From an uncultured Roseburia sp. (GTDB lineage Bacteria > Bacillota > Clostridia > Lachnospirales > Lachnospiraceae): a stretch of 64,000 bases of DNA. Positions 9,293-18,569 of the stretch are shown piece after piece. The notes beneath the pieces were generated by a model. The model did not search any database, was not told the DNA's origin, and worked only from the letters and a program-made list of their open reading frames with translations. Where the stretch lies: positions 14,760 to 78,759 of the forward strand of contig UQNW01000016.1 in assembly GCA_900542495.1 (NCBI GenBank), given 5' to 3'. A program made the position numbers and the translations under genes. Position 1 is the stretch's first letter. Every line of letters starts with the position of its first letter.

Positions 9293-11017
9293 TTAACATT
9301 TTTCTGCCTCTAACATAATCTTACAGGTTTTCTTATAACATGCGATCGCATATTTTAAGATTTTACAGATTCCGTCCTGATGCAACGCTTCTGCATACCC
9401 TGTATCATCAATCTGTTTCAATGCTTTTTTGCACTCTGCTTCCAGATTACCATCATTGGCATACTTCACCTCAATAACAATCCCGACCTCAGAATCTCCT
9501 ACCTGGATCATGATATCACTAAATCCATCTCCAGATTCTCTGTTTGATGTCACAAGCCAGTTTTCTTTAAACCCAAGAATTCCAAGCAAAATTCCATGAT
9601 AAAAATTTTCTTTTGTCGGCTTCTGTACAAAAGTATCTCTCACACTGATCGTTTTTTGCATGTAATCTGAAAAAAGCTTCTCTGCCACATCCGCTTTCTC
9701 TGTTAATAAGGCATCACAAAAAGCGTTTACTTTCTGACCATCCTGCTTAATATTCTCCTTAAATAATTTCAGAATATGTTCTGTGATAATATTTCTGATT
9801 TCTCTATTCGGGATCACAAGATCATACCTGTTTCCATCCGTATTGCTGCGGCTTGTCAGATACCCTGTCATAAAAAGGGTACTCCAGAGATTATCGATTG
9901 ATGAATACAATTCCTTATAGGTCATCTCCTGACTGATTTCTTTCTGGACACTTCCACCATTCACAAGATGTTCCAACTCCAGTTTTGTGAGTTTCTGCGG
10001 TTCATAAATACTATTGATAAAGCGATGGATCACATCATTTCCGCTTGTATTCACCCAATAATTTTTTGGTGCACACTCCTGATTTGCAATATGATCACTG
10101 CAATAGTTAATCACATCCCATGGACAATATACATCAACATTTCCAAAACGATACCCATCATACCATTCTTTTACCGTCTCATAATGTGTATCCTGACCAT
10201 AATAATGAAGCAACTCTTTTACTTCATCATCTGTAAAGCCAAAGTTTTCATCAAAATCAACATCCGTAATGGAATAAACTTTAAAATTATTCAATCCTGT
10301 AAAAATGCTTTCTTTTGCAACCCGAAGGCATCCTGTCAACACAGCAAACTTCAAACTGTGATTCGTCTTTAACACATTTTCAAATAAATTACGGATCAAA
10401 AGTACCATCTCATCGTAATAGCCATTTTCATTTGCTTTTGCAAGTGGCACATCATACTCATCAATCAAAACGATCACTTTTTCTTCATAATGTTTTTCCA
10501 AAAGTTCTGAAAGTTCCAATAAGCTGCTGCTTAACGTTCCATCATCCTTCATCTGAGAAAGCAATTTTTCAAAAAGTTCCTTATCAACCTGTGTCAGTTT
10601 TTCACTTTCTGATAAGTTCTGCAATCTACGCGCTTCTCTGTTGATAACTTTTACAAGACAGCTCCGTGCCTCGTCGAAAGTGTTTCCATTCACGCCTTTC
10701 AAACTGATGGATACAACCGGAAACTTTCCAAGATACTGTTTGCAGACTTCTTTATTCTTTGAAATATACAATCCATCAAAAAGTGATGCATCTGCTCCTA
10801 CCTCAAAAAATGTCTGAAGCATACTCATATTTAAAGATTTTCCAAACCGGCGTGGACGGGTAAAAAGATTTACCTTTCCCCACTGGGCGAGAAGCTGCTC
10901 GATCCATCTCGTTTTATCAACATAATAAAAATCTTCTTTCCGCATCTCTTCAAAACTCTCAATTCCAATTGGAAGTTTCTTACGTTTGTTCATAACAGCT
11001 TCTCCTTTCCAATCCAC
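9293..11017 (-). CDS. AAA-ATPase-like / PD-(D/E)XK nuclease domain protein
   Basis: A 574-aa paralogue of the preceding gene, complete. N-terminal AAA-ATPase-like domain with TRPRRFGKSLN (P-loop) and VIVLIDEYDVPL (Walker B). C-terminal nuclease-like domain with GFSDIMI and IVIEVKYA, the D...ExK core. These proteins are very common and variable in Bacteroidetes and Firmicutes; function unproven, with defence or toxin roles suggested. The likely start is the ATG at residue 9 (MNKRKKLPIG), 8 codons into the longest frame, because a GAAAGGAGAAGC ribosome site lies just before it. Confidence 0.8.
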   Translation of the reverse strand: MDWKGEAVMNKRKKLPIGIESFEEMRKEDFYYVDKTRWIEQLLAQWGKVNLFTRPRRFGKSLNMSMLQTFFEVGADASLFDGLYISKNKEVCKQYLGKFPVVSISLKGVNGNTFDEARSCLVKVINREARRLQNLSESEKLTQVDKELFEKLLSQMKDDGTLSSSLLELSELLEKHYEEKVIVLIDEYDVPLAKANENGYYDEMVLLIRNLFENVLKTNHSLKFAVLTGCLRVAKESIFTGLNNFKVYSITDVDFDENFGFTDDEVKELLHYYGQDTHYETVKEWYDGYRFGNVDVYCPWDVINYCSDHIANQECAPKNYWVNTSGNDVIHRFINSIYEPQKLTKLELEHLVNGGSVQKEISQEMTYKELYSSIDNLWSTLFMTGYLTSRSNTDGNRYDLVIPNREIRNIITEHILKLFKENIKQDGQKVNAFCDALLTEKADVAEKLFSDYMQKTISVRDTFVQKPTKENFYHGILLGILGFKENWLVTSNRESGDGFSDIMIQVGDSEVGIVIEVKYANDGNLEAECKKALKQIDDTGYAEALHQDGICKILKYAIACYKKTCKIMLEAEKC

Positions 11018-11043
11018 TACATACTTATTTTATTATAATTTTT

Positions 11044-12216
11044 TCATTCCGGAATAGCAAGCACTCTCTCCACCATCTCCTCAATGTTACGAACACACAA
11101 TGATACAAACTCCGACCTGCACTCTTTATCTGCCAATGCAATCGCTGCATCATTCATGATTTTAAAGTTCGGAACAGAATCGTTTGGCTTCTGTTCTCCG
11201 GCTGGCAGATACCACCAGGTTGCCCACCAGTCCTTGTGGTCTGCCGCACTGATTTTCAGATAATGCCCGACTGCTTTTACAGTTGCAGCATCATATTCAT
11301 CCACCTGATCCCCGTGTCCTTCCTCCGATTCTGCATTCGGATCAAAGACACAGAATCCGGCGAACAGACGATGTTCTACCTCCACACGGAACCAGAGCTG
11401 TTTTCCATCCGGCATCGGGGCATCATTTACAATGATTCTTTTCCGCCACTCCTGCCAACTGCTTTTCAAACTCTTCGAAACCAGATAAATCAGCTTTGCT
11501 TTCGCAGCATTGACAGAATCTGCAATCTGCATCCCTGCTCTTAGGGAATCACCCGACTTAAGCAGTTCATCAATTACCATATTTCTCACCTTCTCACTTG
11601 TATAACCGCTGATCTGTTCTATGTTCTGGATAAACTGTTCCAAAATAGGAACCATTCCTGTATTTTCACAACTTTTACATGCTTTCAGCCAGTTTAAAAT
11701 GTGCTCACGGAATGAGAGACAGACGATATCCTCCTCCGGTACTGACTGGCTGCCGGAAGATGTGCTGTCTTTTCCCGGTCTGTGTCCATCCAACGTCAGA
11801 TAATACACCTTTTCCTGCGCATCTCTTCTTTTTGCATACTGATAATAATCAAAGCACTGGCTTTTCTGGTCAGCCGCATATATTTTCACTTCTACCGGAA
11901 GAAAATAGCTGCCAATTTCAATTACAATGTCGATTCTCCGCTCATCATCAATCGCATATTCTGCCGTCACAATTGCCTGATCTGCCAGTTTTGTATCCAT
12001 TTTTTCCATTCCAAGACAATCTCTCAGGAAAATTTTTAAGTACTCTGCCCCTGCGCCATGCTGCCCTCTCGGATTTAAAAGGTCAGCTATCATGCGGCAG
12101 ATCAGAACTTCCTTTGACTGTATCTGTAAAACAGAAAAAATATTGTAATCTTTTGTTTTTAATAAATTTACATTTTCCGTGTTCTGCTTGATTACACGGT
12201 CAAGAACAGACTCCAT
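11044..12216 (-). CDS. PD-(D/E)XK nuclease superfamily protein (PDDEXK_4-like)
   Basis: A 390-aa protein with a clear PD-(D/E)XK core near residues 95-115: RRIDIVIEIG, then FLPVEVKIYAADQ (D-x(n)-E-x-K plus trailing Q). It matches the family that pairs such a core with a long variable C-terminal part. Target and partner unknown. It forms a cluster of three nuclease-like genes with the two AAA genes downstream (27 bp gap), suggesting a small defence-type island beside the Wadjet operon. Confidence 0.65.
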   Translation of the reverse strand: MESVLDRVIKQNTENVNLLKTKDYNIFSVLQIQSKEVLICRMIADLLNPRGQHGAGAEYLKIFLRDCLGMEKMDTKLADQAIVTAEYAIDDERRIDIVIEIGSYFLPVEVKIYAADQKSQCFDYYQYAKRRDAQEKVYYLTLDGHRPGKDSTSSGSQSVPEEDIVCLSFREHILNWLKACKSCENTGMVPILEQFIQNIEQISGYTSEKVRNMVIDELLKSGDSLRAGMQIADSVNAAKAKLIYLVSKSLKSSWQEWRKRIIVNDAPMPDGKQLWFRVEVEHRLFAGFCVFDPNAESEEGHGDQVDEYDAATVKAVGHYLKISAADHKDWWATWWYLPAGEQKPNDSVPNFKIMNDAAIALADKECRSEFVSLCVRNIEEMVERVLAIPE

Positions 12217-12296
12217 CGTATTTTTCTCCCCTGTTGCATTTCAGCGGAATCGTTTTCTATATAAAAATGCATTCCTGTCCAGACAATGTCCTACTA

Positions 12297-13697
12297 TTAC
12301 AAAGAAACATTCACAACAATCCGGTCAATCCCCTGTTCGAGATAATCCTGCAATTGTTTTTCATCCCACAGTATTTTCTCATCATATCCAAACAGTGAAT
12401 TATATCTTCCCACCATTTTCAAATGCTTCGGATATAGAAATACTTTTTTGTTACAATATCTTGGGCAGTTTTCCGGCAACTTTTGTTTTCCCCTGTCACC
12501 ATATCTGCAAACGGCATAAAGCGTGCAATACTGTGAGGTATTTGTCTGGAAAAAAGGAAGATGCAGGCTGTGGTGTCCATCTGGGATTGTAACCTTATAT
12601 CCACATGATTCAAATTCAAATCTTTGTATATCGAATGTATTTTTTAAATAATCCTGATAAAATCCACAATTCAAATTATTTTCTGCCAGACTGTCCACAT
12701 GATTCCCGATACCATGTTTATAAGGTAAACGGACATCTTTTCTACGTTTATTTAACAGAACTCCCAACACTGGTTTTAAGTGTGGTTTTCCCTGCAAAAG
12801 TATAGGCATCGCCCAGTCGTTTACGATAATTTCCTCCTGATCCTTGCCTGCCTCTTTTTCTCTGCTTTGGCACCATACTTCAAGTTCCTGCAACAGTTCA
12901 TCAATCTCTTCCAACAGATGATTCCTAATATATGAGAAGGCAAGCGTCACCGCAAGATTGTTCTCCAACGCTTTCTCCAACACCTGAAACAGCAATTCTT
13001 TCCTTGGAAAAAGGTTGTGGCAGAACTGGTTTCCAATGTAGATTCTTGTCACTCTCTTCTTACTCAATGTGTGATGTTCCAGAAAATTGTTTTTCCAGTA
13101 ATCGTGGCAAAATCTCGTCCAGTCTTTTTGTAGAAAATCATAATATAATTCCGGGCGGTCTATTGTGATGACGAGCTCGAATTCAGGTAAATCTGTAATA
13201 TTCCACTTTTTATGCTCCCATGTATTCCTGCACTCCTGTATTCCATCACCAATACAACTGAACCACTCTTTCTTCTGCTCTTCGAAGCTCTCTGCGTAAA
13301 CTTCGTCCAATTCTGCCGGATAACCAACCATTTTTTCTGAAAGATACGCATCATCTCCTGCGAGTTTTAGCGATATGTAGTTGTCATAATCTGTCACCAG
13401 ACGCTTTACCTGCTCCCTGTATTCCCCGTCTTTTGTCCACACCGAATAGATAAAGAAAAAGGGCGTCTCCTCTGTTAACTTCATCTCTCTTTCCTTCTCT
13501 GCCAACTGCACTTTGCGGTAACAGTCAGCAGAAAAGTCAAAAAAACAAATCTCAAGGCACGCCGCTTTTTCTATTTTTTCCGGTACACGAAACGAAAAAC
13601 CTTCCTCCGACAGTCCTGTGATTCTGATTTCCAGATGATCACAGAAACCGCCAAGAAGTCCAAATGGAATCATCGGGATTCCGTTTATTTTTTCCAT
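12297..13697 (-). CDS. PilZ-like domain fused to U32-like barrel, function unknown
   Basis: A 466-aa protein I do not recognise as a named gene. Residues 15-45 (HLEIRITGLSEEGFSFRVP) look like the first strands of a PilZ-type beta barrel, but the RxxxR and (D/N)xSxxG pattern of c-di-GMP binders is not complete. From about residue 150 on it resembles U32-type TIM barrels: VNDWAMPILLQ, GVLLNKRRKDVRLP and the end CPRYCNKKVFL followed by LKMVGRYNSLFG, which mirrors the LKLVGRGN of the U32-like gene at 6952. Cys residues near the C-terminus could bind a cluster. It directly follows proS (stop of proS touches its start), so it is read in the proS transcript. Confidence 0.5.
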   Translation of the reverse strand: MEKINGIPMIPFGLLGGFCDHLEIRITGLSEEGFSFRVPEKIEKAACLEICFFDFSADCYRKVQLAEKEREMKLTEETPFFFIYSVWTKDGEYREQVKRLVTDYDNYISLKLAGDDAYLSEKMVGYPAELDEVYAESFEEQKKEWFSCIGDGIQECRNTWEHKKWNITDLPEFELVITIDRPELYYDFLQKDWTRFCHDYWKNNFLEHHTLSKKRVTRIYIGNQFCHNLFPRKELLFQVLEKALENNLAVTLAFSYIRNHLLEEIDELLQELEVWCQSREKEAGKDQEEIIVNDWAMPILLQGKPHLKPVLGVLLNKRRKDVRLPYKHGIGNHVDSLAENNLNCGFYQDYLKNTFDIQRFEFESCGYKVTIPDGHHSLHLPFFQTNTSQYCTLYAVCRYGDRGKQKLPENCPRYCNKKVFLYPKHLKMVGRYNSLFGYDEKILWDEKQLQDYLEQGIDRIVVNVSL

Positions 13698-15425
13698 TTA
13701 TTTTACCAGATTACACTCTTTTTTCATCTTCTCTACAAGGTCTTTTACATACTGCTCGGCATTTTCTACCGGAACTTTCTCCATAAGGCTCTTGTCACGG
13801 GTGGAAACTTCCACAACAGACTCTTTTAAGTTACGTGGGCTCACAACAACACGAACCGGAACCCCTAAAAGGTCTGCATCGGAGAATTTATTTCCGGCAC
13901 TTACGGAGCGGTCATCATAGATCACTTCCACACCGGCATTCTGTAAATTCTCATATAAAGTATCTGCTACTTCCCTGACACCTTCTTTGTCAAGGTTCAT
14001 CGCACAGATGTGAACCTGCCACGGAGCAATGCTCATTGGCCAGATTGGACCATAATCATCATGATGTGCTTCACAAATGGAAGCTGCCATACGTCCGACA
14101 CCGATACCGTAGCAACCCATGATTGGATTTTTGCTTATGCCGTCTTTGTCCACATAGGTCATGTTCATGGTCTTGGTGTATTTCGTTCCGAGCTGGAAGA
14201 TGTTACCAACCTCAATACCACGGGAAATGGTCAGTGATTTCTTACCACAGCATGGGCAGATACCACCCTCCACAACTTTTGCAAGATCAACATACTCTGC
14301 ATCCGGGAACTCGCGCTCCATATTCAGACCTGTGTAATGATAATCCACTTCATTGGCGCCGCAGACAAGATTTGTTGTTCCCTTTAAAGAACGGTCAAAT
14401 AAAACGATGCAGTCTGCATTCTGGTTCACCGGTCCGATAAATCCTGCCTGAATGCCACTCTCCTCTGTGATCACTCCCGGATGGACATCGCAGCCAAGGT
14501 AATTGGTCAGCTTTGTCTCATTAATTTCGAGGTCACCACGCACGAAAATGAGAATATATTTGTCATCCGAATTTCTCTGGTAAACAACGGCTTTCATGGA
14601 TTTCTTTGCATCCACATGTAAAAATTCACAGACCTGTTCAATTGTATGCATCTCAGGTGTATGAACCTTTGTCAGCTCCTGCATAGCCTCTGTCTCGTTC
14701 TCTACAATGTTTTCGGCAGCTTCCATATTGGCACGGTAATCACACTCATTACAGATTACGATAGAATCCTCTCCGATTGGAGTTAAAAGCATGAACTCAT
14801 GGGAAACATTTCCGCCCATCATACCGGAATCAGATTTTACAGAAACCACCTCCGGAATACCTGCTCTTGCATAGATTCTCTCATATGCTTTGTGGCATTT
14901 ATCATAGTACTGCTCTAAATCTTCCTGGCTTGTGTGGAAGGAGTACGCATCTTTCATTGTAAACTCACGCACACGGATCAGTCCTGCTCTTGGACGTGCC
15001 TCGTCACGGAATTTTGTCTGGATCTGATAAATCATGAATGGGTATTTTGCATAGCTCTGTCCATATTCTCTTACTAACTGAACGGCTGCTTCCTCATGTG
15101 TCATACCAAGAACCATCGGTGCTCCATTTCGGTCTGTAAAACGTAAAAGTTCTTTTCCGATGCTGTCATATCTGCCAGACTCCTGCCAGAGACTTGCCGG
15201 CATAACAACCGGGAACTGTACTTCCTGTCCATCAATCGCATCCATCTCTTCGCGGATGATCTGCTCGATCTTTCTTGTGATTCTCTTAAGTGGCATATAA
15301 GAAGAATAAATTCCGTTTGCCACATTCTTCATGTAACCGCCACGGATCATAAGTGCATGGCTGTCTACCTGACAATCCGCCGGTCTTTCCTTGAATCTGT
15401 CACCTACTAATTTTTCTAATTTCAT
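13698..15425 (-). CDS. proS: Prolyl-tRNA synthetase
   Basis: Charges tRNA-Pro with proline in the cytosol. The protein is 575 aa, the size of bacterial-type ProRS with the editing insertion between motifs 2 and 3. Class II marks: VLGMTHEEAA and RDEARPRAGLIRVREF (motif 2 region), and GCYGIGVGRM (motif 3 region). I place the start at the ATG at 15425 after an AAGGAGAAAGGATT ribosome site. A reading frame continues 80 codons upstream, but that part is translated MITE sequence. Regulated by the T-box leader at 15718-16068, with the repeat at 15459-15702 between leader and gene. Confidence 0.95.
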   Translation of the reverse strand: MKLEKLVGDRFKERPADCQVDSHALMIRGGYMKNVANGIYSSYMPLKRITRKIEQIIREEMDAIDGQEVQFPVVMPASLWQESGRYDSIGKELLRFTDRNGAPMVLGMTHEEAAVQLVREYGQSYAKYPFMIYQIQTKFRDEARPRAGLIRVREFTMKDAYSFHTSQEDLEQYYDKCHKAYERIYARAGIPEVVSVKSDSGMMGGNVSHEFMLLTPIGEDSIVICNECDYRANMEAAENIVENETEAMQELTKVHTPEMHTIEQVCEFLHVDAKKSMKAVVYQRNSDDKYILIFVRGDLEINETKLTNYLGCDVHPGVITEESGIQAGFIGPVNQNADCIVLFDRSLKGTTNLVCGANEVDYHYTGLNMEREFPDAEYVDLAKVVEGGICPCCGKKSLTISRGIEVGNIFQLGTKYTKTMNMTYVDKDGISKNPIMGCYGIGVGRMAASICEAHHDDYGPIWPMSIAPWQVHICAMNLDKEGVREVADTLYENLQNAGVEVIYDDRSVSAGNKFSDADLLGVPVRVVVSPRNLKESVVEVSTRDKSLMEKVPVENAEQYVKDLVEKMKKECNLVK

Positions 15426-15458
15426 ATAATCCTTTCTCCTTTTCTTGTTTTTTTGAAT

Positions 15459-15702
15459 TAGATAATTGCGAAACTCATGAGAACGTAAATTGAATTGTGA
15501 AAAATTAACAAAAGCTTGAGAAAACACTGGATGAGCCAAAATCGAACAAGTTCGATTGGTTCTTAGAAGGCAGGTACAACTGCAAGTTGTGGCTGGCTTC
15601 TTAGTACCGTTACCAGCGACACGTAGCGAAAGCGTGTTTTCGAAAATTTTGTTGATTTTGAACAATTAAAAGAAGATTATGACGAGTTTTGCAATTATCT
15701 AT
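15459..15702. mobile_element. MITE-like inverted-repeat element, copy A
   Basis: A 244-bp element with 18-bp terminal inverted repeats (TAGATAATTGCGAAACTC against the complement of 15685-15702; one mismatch). The TA at each end may be the target duplication. Its interior (15600-15655, and the ACAAGTTGTGGCTGGCTTC block) is shared, in opposite orientation, with copy B at 22825-23037; one end is shared with the half copy at 36659. No coding capacity. It sits 33 bp upstream of the proS ATG and 15 bp downstream of the T-box terminator. Confidence 0.8.
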
Positions 15703-15717
15703 TTTTTCGAAGCACTA

Positions 15718-16068
15718 AAAAAGCCCCAAGCCAATATAAAAATATCAGCTTAGGGCGAACTATCTGTCCGTGGTACCACCTAATTTCGGTAAAACCGCTC
15801 TCACGCATACAGGAAACATCCGATATGCCAGCTCTGTAACGGGAGCTCCCGATGAAGCTTAATAATGAATCCCACTGCTTTCTGGCATCTGATGCCGTCC
15901 GCAGTTCTAACATCCACGTTCACTTCACGCTCAAAGACAGGTTCCGTTTTCATCATGAAAGGCTCGCACCAGCCGCCTCCTCTCTGTACATCATAAAAAA
16001 CGTACTAACTCTTATCATCGCTTTCACATAATCGTAAACTGCAAAGCAGTTACAATTGACTTTTCATG
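15718..16068 (-). promoter_or_regulatory. T-box leader (tRNA-Pro sensing) of proS
   Basis: Read on the minus strand. The T-box sequence GGTGGTACCACGG is at 15768-15780. It is followed by an intrinsic terminator (stem 15723-15731 with 15748-15756, then a T run at 15718-15722). Upstream are the stem I marks AGAGAG, GGCTGGTGCGAGCC and a GGAACCTGTC segment, whose CCT (15939-15941) is the likely proline specifier codon. Uncharged tRNA-Pro stabilises the antiterminator and lets proS be read. Confidence 0.88.
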
Positions 16069-16078
16069 CTATGTTGGA

Positions 16079-16106
16079 GAATAACACTTTTTTCCGCCGA
16101 AGTCAA
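16079..16106 (-). promoter_or_regulatory. proS promoter
   Basis: Minus strand TTGACT (16101-16106), 16-17 bp spacer, TATTCT (16079-16084). It lies just upstream of the T-box stem I. Confidence 0.65.
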
Positions 16107-16149
16107 CTATATTTCTGACAAAACTGGCTGTTTAAAACTCTGCAAATGA

Positions 16150-16578
16150 TTACATATTCCCCAATATTTTATATAAAATTTTGTAAAGTGATGCTGCCTC
16201 TTCCTGATCAAGACAGACGCACCCACCAACCTTTTGCGGAATTTCCACGGCTTTATCTCTTAACTTTTCACCCTCTGTGGTGAGCGTGACGATCAAAACT
16301 CTCTCATCCTCTTTTGCCCGGTTCCGTTTTACCCAGCCTTTTTGTTCCAGCTTTTTTAAAACCGGGGTGAGTGTTCCGGAGTCGAGGTACAGATGTTCCC
16401 CGAGCTCCTTCACATTCATCTCCTTATGCTCCCACATGACCATCATGGTAATGTACTGTGTGTAAGTCAGATCCAGTTCATCCAGAAATGGCTTATACTT
16501 TTTTACAATTTCTTTTGATACTGCATACAATGGAAAACAAAGCTGTTTCTCCAGTTTCAATGCATCGTATTTTTCCAT
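16150..16578 (-). CDS. MarR/OhrR-family redox-sensing repressor
   Basis: A 142-aa winged-helix regulator. The N-terminal LEKQLCFPLYAV contains the single Cys (about residue 14) that in OhrR is oxidised by organic hydroperoxides, releasing DNA; a tyrosine pair follows later in the helix (LTYTQYITMM). DNA-binding wing: KKLEQKGWVKRNRAKEDERVL. It is the last gene of the trxB-trxA operon, so it probably represses its own operon through the palindromes at 17909-17966. It also has two further Cys at about 119 and 121 (GGCVCLD), which might modify the redox response. Confidence 0.85.
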   Translation of the reverse strand: MEKYDALKLEKQLCFPLYAVSKEIVKKYKPFLDELDLTYTQYITMMVMWEHKEMNVKELGEHLYLDSGTLTPVLKKLEQKGWVKRNRAKEDERVLIVTLTTEGEKLRDKAVEIPQKVGGCVCLDQEEAASLYKILYKILGNM

Positions 16579-16624
16579 ATTGTCATCCTGTTGCCCTTAC
16601 TGTGGTAAGCGCCGCTTTCTTTTA

Positions 16625-16936
16625 TTATAACTGTTTTTTAATAAATTCTACAATATTTTCTTTTGGAGCGAAACCTACCCGTGTATCGACCTTTTCACCC
16701 TTTTTCAATACGACAAGTGCCGGGATATTCATGATTTTGTACTGCATTGCGAGATCCGGGTTCTCATCGACATCCACATTGAAAAAGTCCACTTTTCCTG
16801 CATATTCCTCGGAAACTTCCTCCAATACAGGTGCTAACATTTTACATGGTCCACACCATGTAGCAGAAAAATCAATAACTGCTACCTCACTTGCTGTTAC
16901 TTCGTTAAATTCGTTCTGTGAAATTTTCTTTACCAT
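16625..16936 (-). CDS. trxA: Thioredoxin
   Basis: A 103-aa protein with the catalytic WCGPC (about residues 27-31) and the cis-proline segment NIPALVVLKKG. Reduces disulfides in the cytosol with electrons from the reductase encoded just upstream. AAGGAG ribosome site. A 45-bp gap separates it from trxB and 46 bp from the marR gene. Confidence 0.93.
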   Translation of the reverse strand: MVKKISQNEFNEVTASEVAVIDFSATWCGPCKMLAPVLEEVSEEYAGKVDFFNVDVDENPDLAMQYKIMNIPALVVLKKGEKVDTRVGFAPKENIVEFIKKQL

Positions 16937-16981
16937 AATTTTTTCTCCTTCTTATCATTTACTTTGAAATAGGTATTTGCA

Positions 16982-17854
16982 TTACTGCTTTGTCTGGCGT
17001 TTTTTCTCTGCCAGATATGCAACTGCTGAAAGTGCGGCTACATTGCCCTCTCCTGCAGACTTGATATATTGGTACGGTGCACCGACCGCGTCGCCACAGG
17101 CAAAACAACCTGCAAGATTTGTGCGCATCTGGCGGTCAACCGCAATATGATTGTCCTCTATTTTAAGTCCTGGCACTAACTGTGCAGGAGAAACACTTTC
17201 TCTTAAAAAAAATACTCCATCCACATCATAACGGTTCCGGTCTGTCACAAGTTCCTGAACCTTTAATGATCCCTCGACGGACACTGGCTTTTCCCTCAAA
17301 ACTTCGATGGAATCTGCCACATTGACATCGGCTTCATACATTGGAACATAATAAACTTTGTCTGCCATCTCTGCCATAAAGTCGGCTTCTGCTTCCTCCT
17401 TCGGAGAAAAACCGATAATCGCTGCCGTTTTTCCTCTGTATAAAGGTGCATCACAGGTGGCACAATAGCTGACGCCTCTGCCTAAAAACTGCTCCTCACC
17501 CGGATATGCCTTTGCAGTGCTGACTCCGGTTGCAAGAATGACTGTCTGTGCCTCATAGTTTGTTCCATTTCCCTGCAAGGCAAAATACTCGCCCATCGCG
17601 TAAACTGCGTTGATCTTATCTTCTGTGATCTCAATATCCATCGATTTTAAATGTGCTTCATAAGCAGCTTTCAGTTCCTCACCGCCAATGTTTGGCAGTC
17701 CCAGATAATTCTGAATCGTATGCGCTTTTTCCACTTTCAGGCTCAGATTTTTATTTCCAAATAAGATAATCTTCTTATTACGGATTTTCGCTGTGATCGC
17801 TGCCTCCAGCCCTGCCGGTCCGGTGCCTATGATCGCTATATCATATCGCTCCAT
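16982..17854 (-). CDS. trxB: Thioredoxin reductase (FAD/NAD(P)H)
   Basis: About 290 aa. FAD site GTGPAGLEAA near the N-terminus; active-site disulfide CATC (GVSYCATCDAPL, about residue 130); C-terminal FAD segment GCFACGDAVGAPYQY. Low-molecular-weight TrxB architecture. The NADPH-binding segment is atypical (IIGFSPKEEAEADF instead of the usual GGGxSA), so cofactor preference, or a ferredoxin/flavodoxin donor as in some anaerobes, is open. Start chosen at 17854 because a CGGAGG site lies 6 bp before it; the frame extends 8 codons further. First gene of trxB-trxA-marR. Confidence 0.85.
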   Translation of the reverse strand: MERYDIAIIGTGPAGLEAAITAKIRNKKIILFGNKNLSLKVEKAHTIQNYLGLPNIGGEELKAAYEAHLKSMDIEITEDKINAVYAMGEYFALQGNGTNYEAQTVILATGVSTAKAYPGEEQFLGRGVSYCATCDAPLYRGKTAAIIGFSPKEEAEADFMAEMADKVYYVPMYEADVNVADSIEVLREKPVSVEGSLKVQELVTDRNRYDVDGVFFLRESVSPAQLVPGLKIEDNHIAVDRQMRTNLAGCFACGDAVGAPYQYIKSAGEGNVAALSAVAYLAEKKRQTKQ

Positions 17855-17908
17855 CTGTACCTCCGTTTCTGTCTTCATTATAAATAATTGTTTTTGTTAT
17901 TATCGTTT

Positions 17909-17974
17909 CAAATTAAATTGTGTGCAATGTTTTCTTCTAAAATGAATTGTACACAATTTAATTTTATTTGTCAA
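17909..17974 (-). promoter_or_regulatory. trxB-trxA-marR promoter with overlapping palindromic operator
   Basis: Minus strand TTGACA (17969-17974), exactly 17 bp, TACAAT (17946-17951). The -10 lies inside a perfect palindrome, AATTGTGTACAATT (17945-17958). A second, diverged half-copy (17915-17928) lies just past the expected start, and the two are mirror images within an AAATTAAATTGTGT...ACACAATTTAATTT frame. This resembles OhrR/MarR operators and fits autorepression by the third gene. Confidence 0.7.
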
Positions 17975-18011
17975 TATATTTTTTGCACTTTTTATTTTTT
18001 TATTCTTTCCA

Positions 18012-18545
18012 CTAAAAACCGAAGTCAGCATAATCCTCCGGCAAAAATCTGTGATAAATAATGTGACATCCCTCATCTTTAAAACAATAGTAATACGGAT
18101 CTTCTCCATCTCCTTCAAAGCGTATCATAAGATCAAACTCACCATTGTCCACCGGCTCCATCTGAACCGGCTTTCCCTTTGAGAGGAAAAGGTCTTTCAC
18201 CTGCTGCATCGTACAGCCATGTTTTCCGACCAGCTCTACCAACTCCCGGATAAACTCATTCGGCTTCATATGTGCATGTACATATTCTGCACCCTGCTCC
18301 GGAATATGGAAACAGAATCGATCCCCTTTATTGGATACCAGCACATTGCCTAGTTTTTCCTTTGTATATGCACCAAATCCCGCCAGGCTCTTTTTCATCT
18401 CCTCTGCATCCGCCGATGTCTCAAAAAAGTGATCCAGGGAGCTGAGCGGATAATACAAACGAATCTCCTCTTTGCGGTATCCAAGTTTTGCCTGCTCCTC
18501 CTTGATCACATCAATAATACTGTTTTCTAACCGATGATACGTCAT
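18012..18545 (-). CDS. DUF3877-like protein, function unknown
   Basis: A 177-aa soluble protein starting at MTYHRLENSIIDV after a perfect GGAGGATAT site (18545); the open frame extends 26 codons further but lacks a site. It resembles the DUF3877 family seen in Lachnospiraceae: a helical N-terminus, FHIPEQGAEYVHAHM in the middle and an aromatic C-terminus (DPYYYCFKDEGCHIIYHRF). No catalytic motif recognised. It stands alone between a terminator and the trx promoter. Confidence 0.6.
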   Translation of the reverse strand: MTYHRLENSIIDVIKEEQAKLGYRKEEIRLYYPLSSLDHFFETSADAEEMKKSLAGFGAYTKEKLGNVLVSNKGDRFCFHIPEQGAEYVHAHMKPNEFIRELVELVGKHGCTMQQVKDLFLSKGKPVQMEPVDNGEFDLMIRFEGDGEDPYYYCFKDEGCHIIYHRFLPEDYADFGF

Positions 18546-18569
18546 ATATCCTCCTTGCTTTTCGAGCAA

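Noticed and set aside
15426..15665. An 80-codon N-terminal extension of ProRS
   Set aside because: It is translated from the MITE copy and its flank; the ribosome site and normal ProRS length place the start at 15425.
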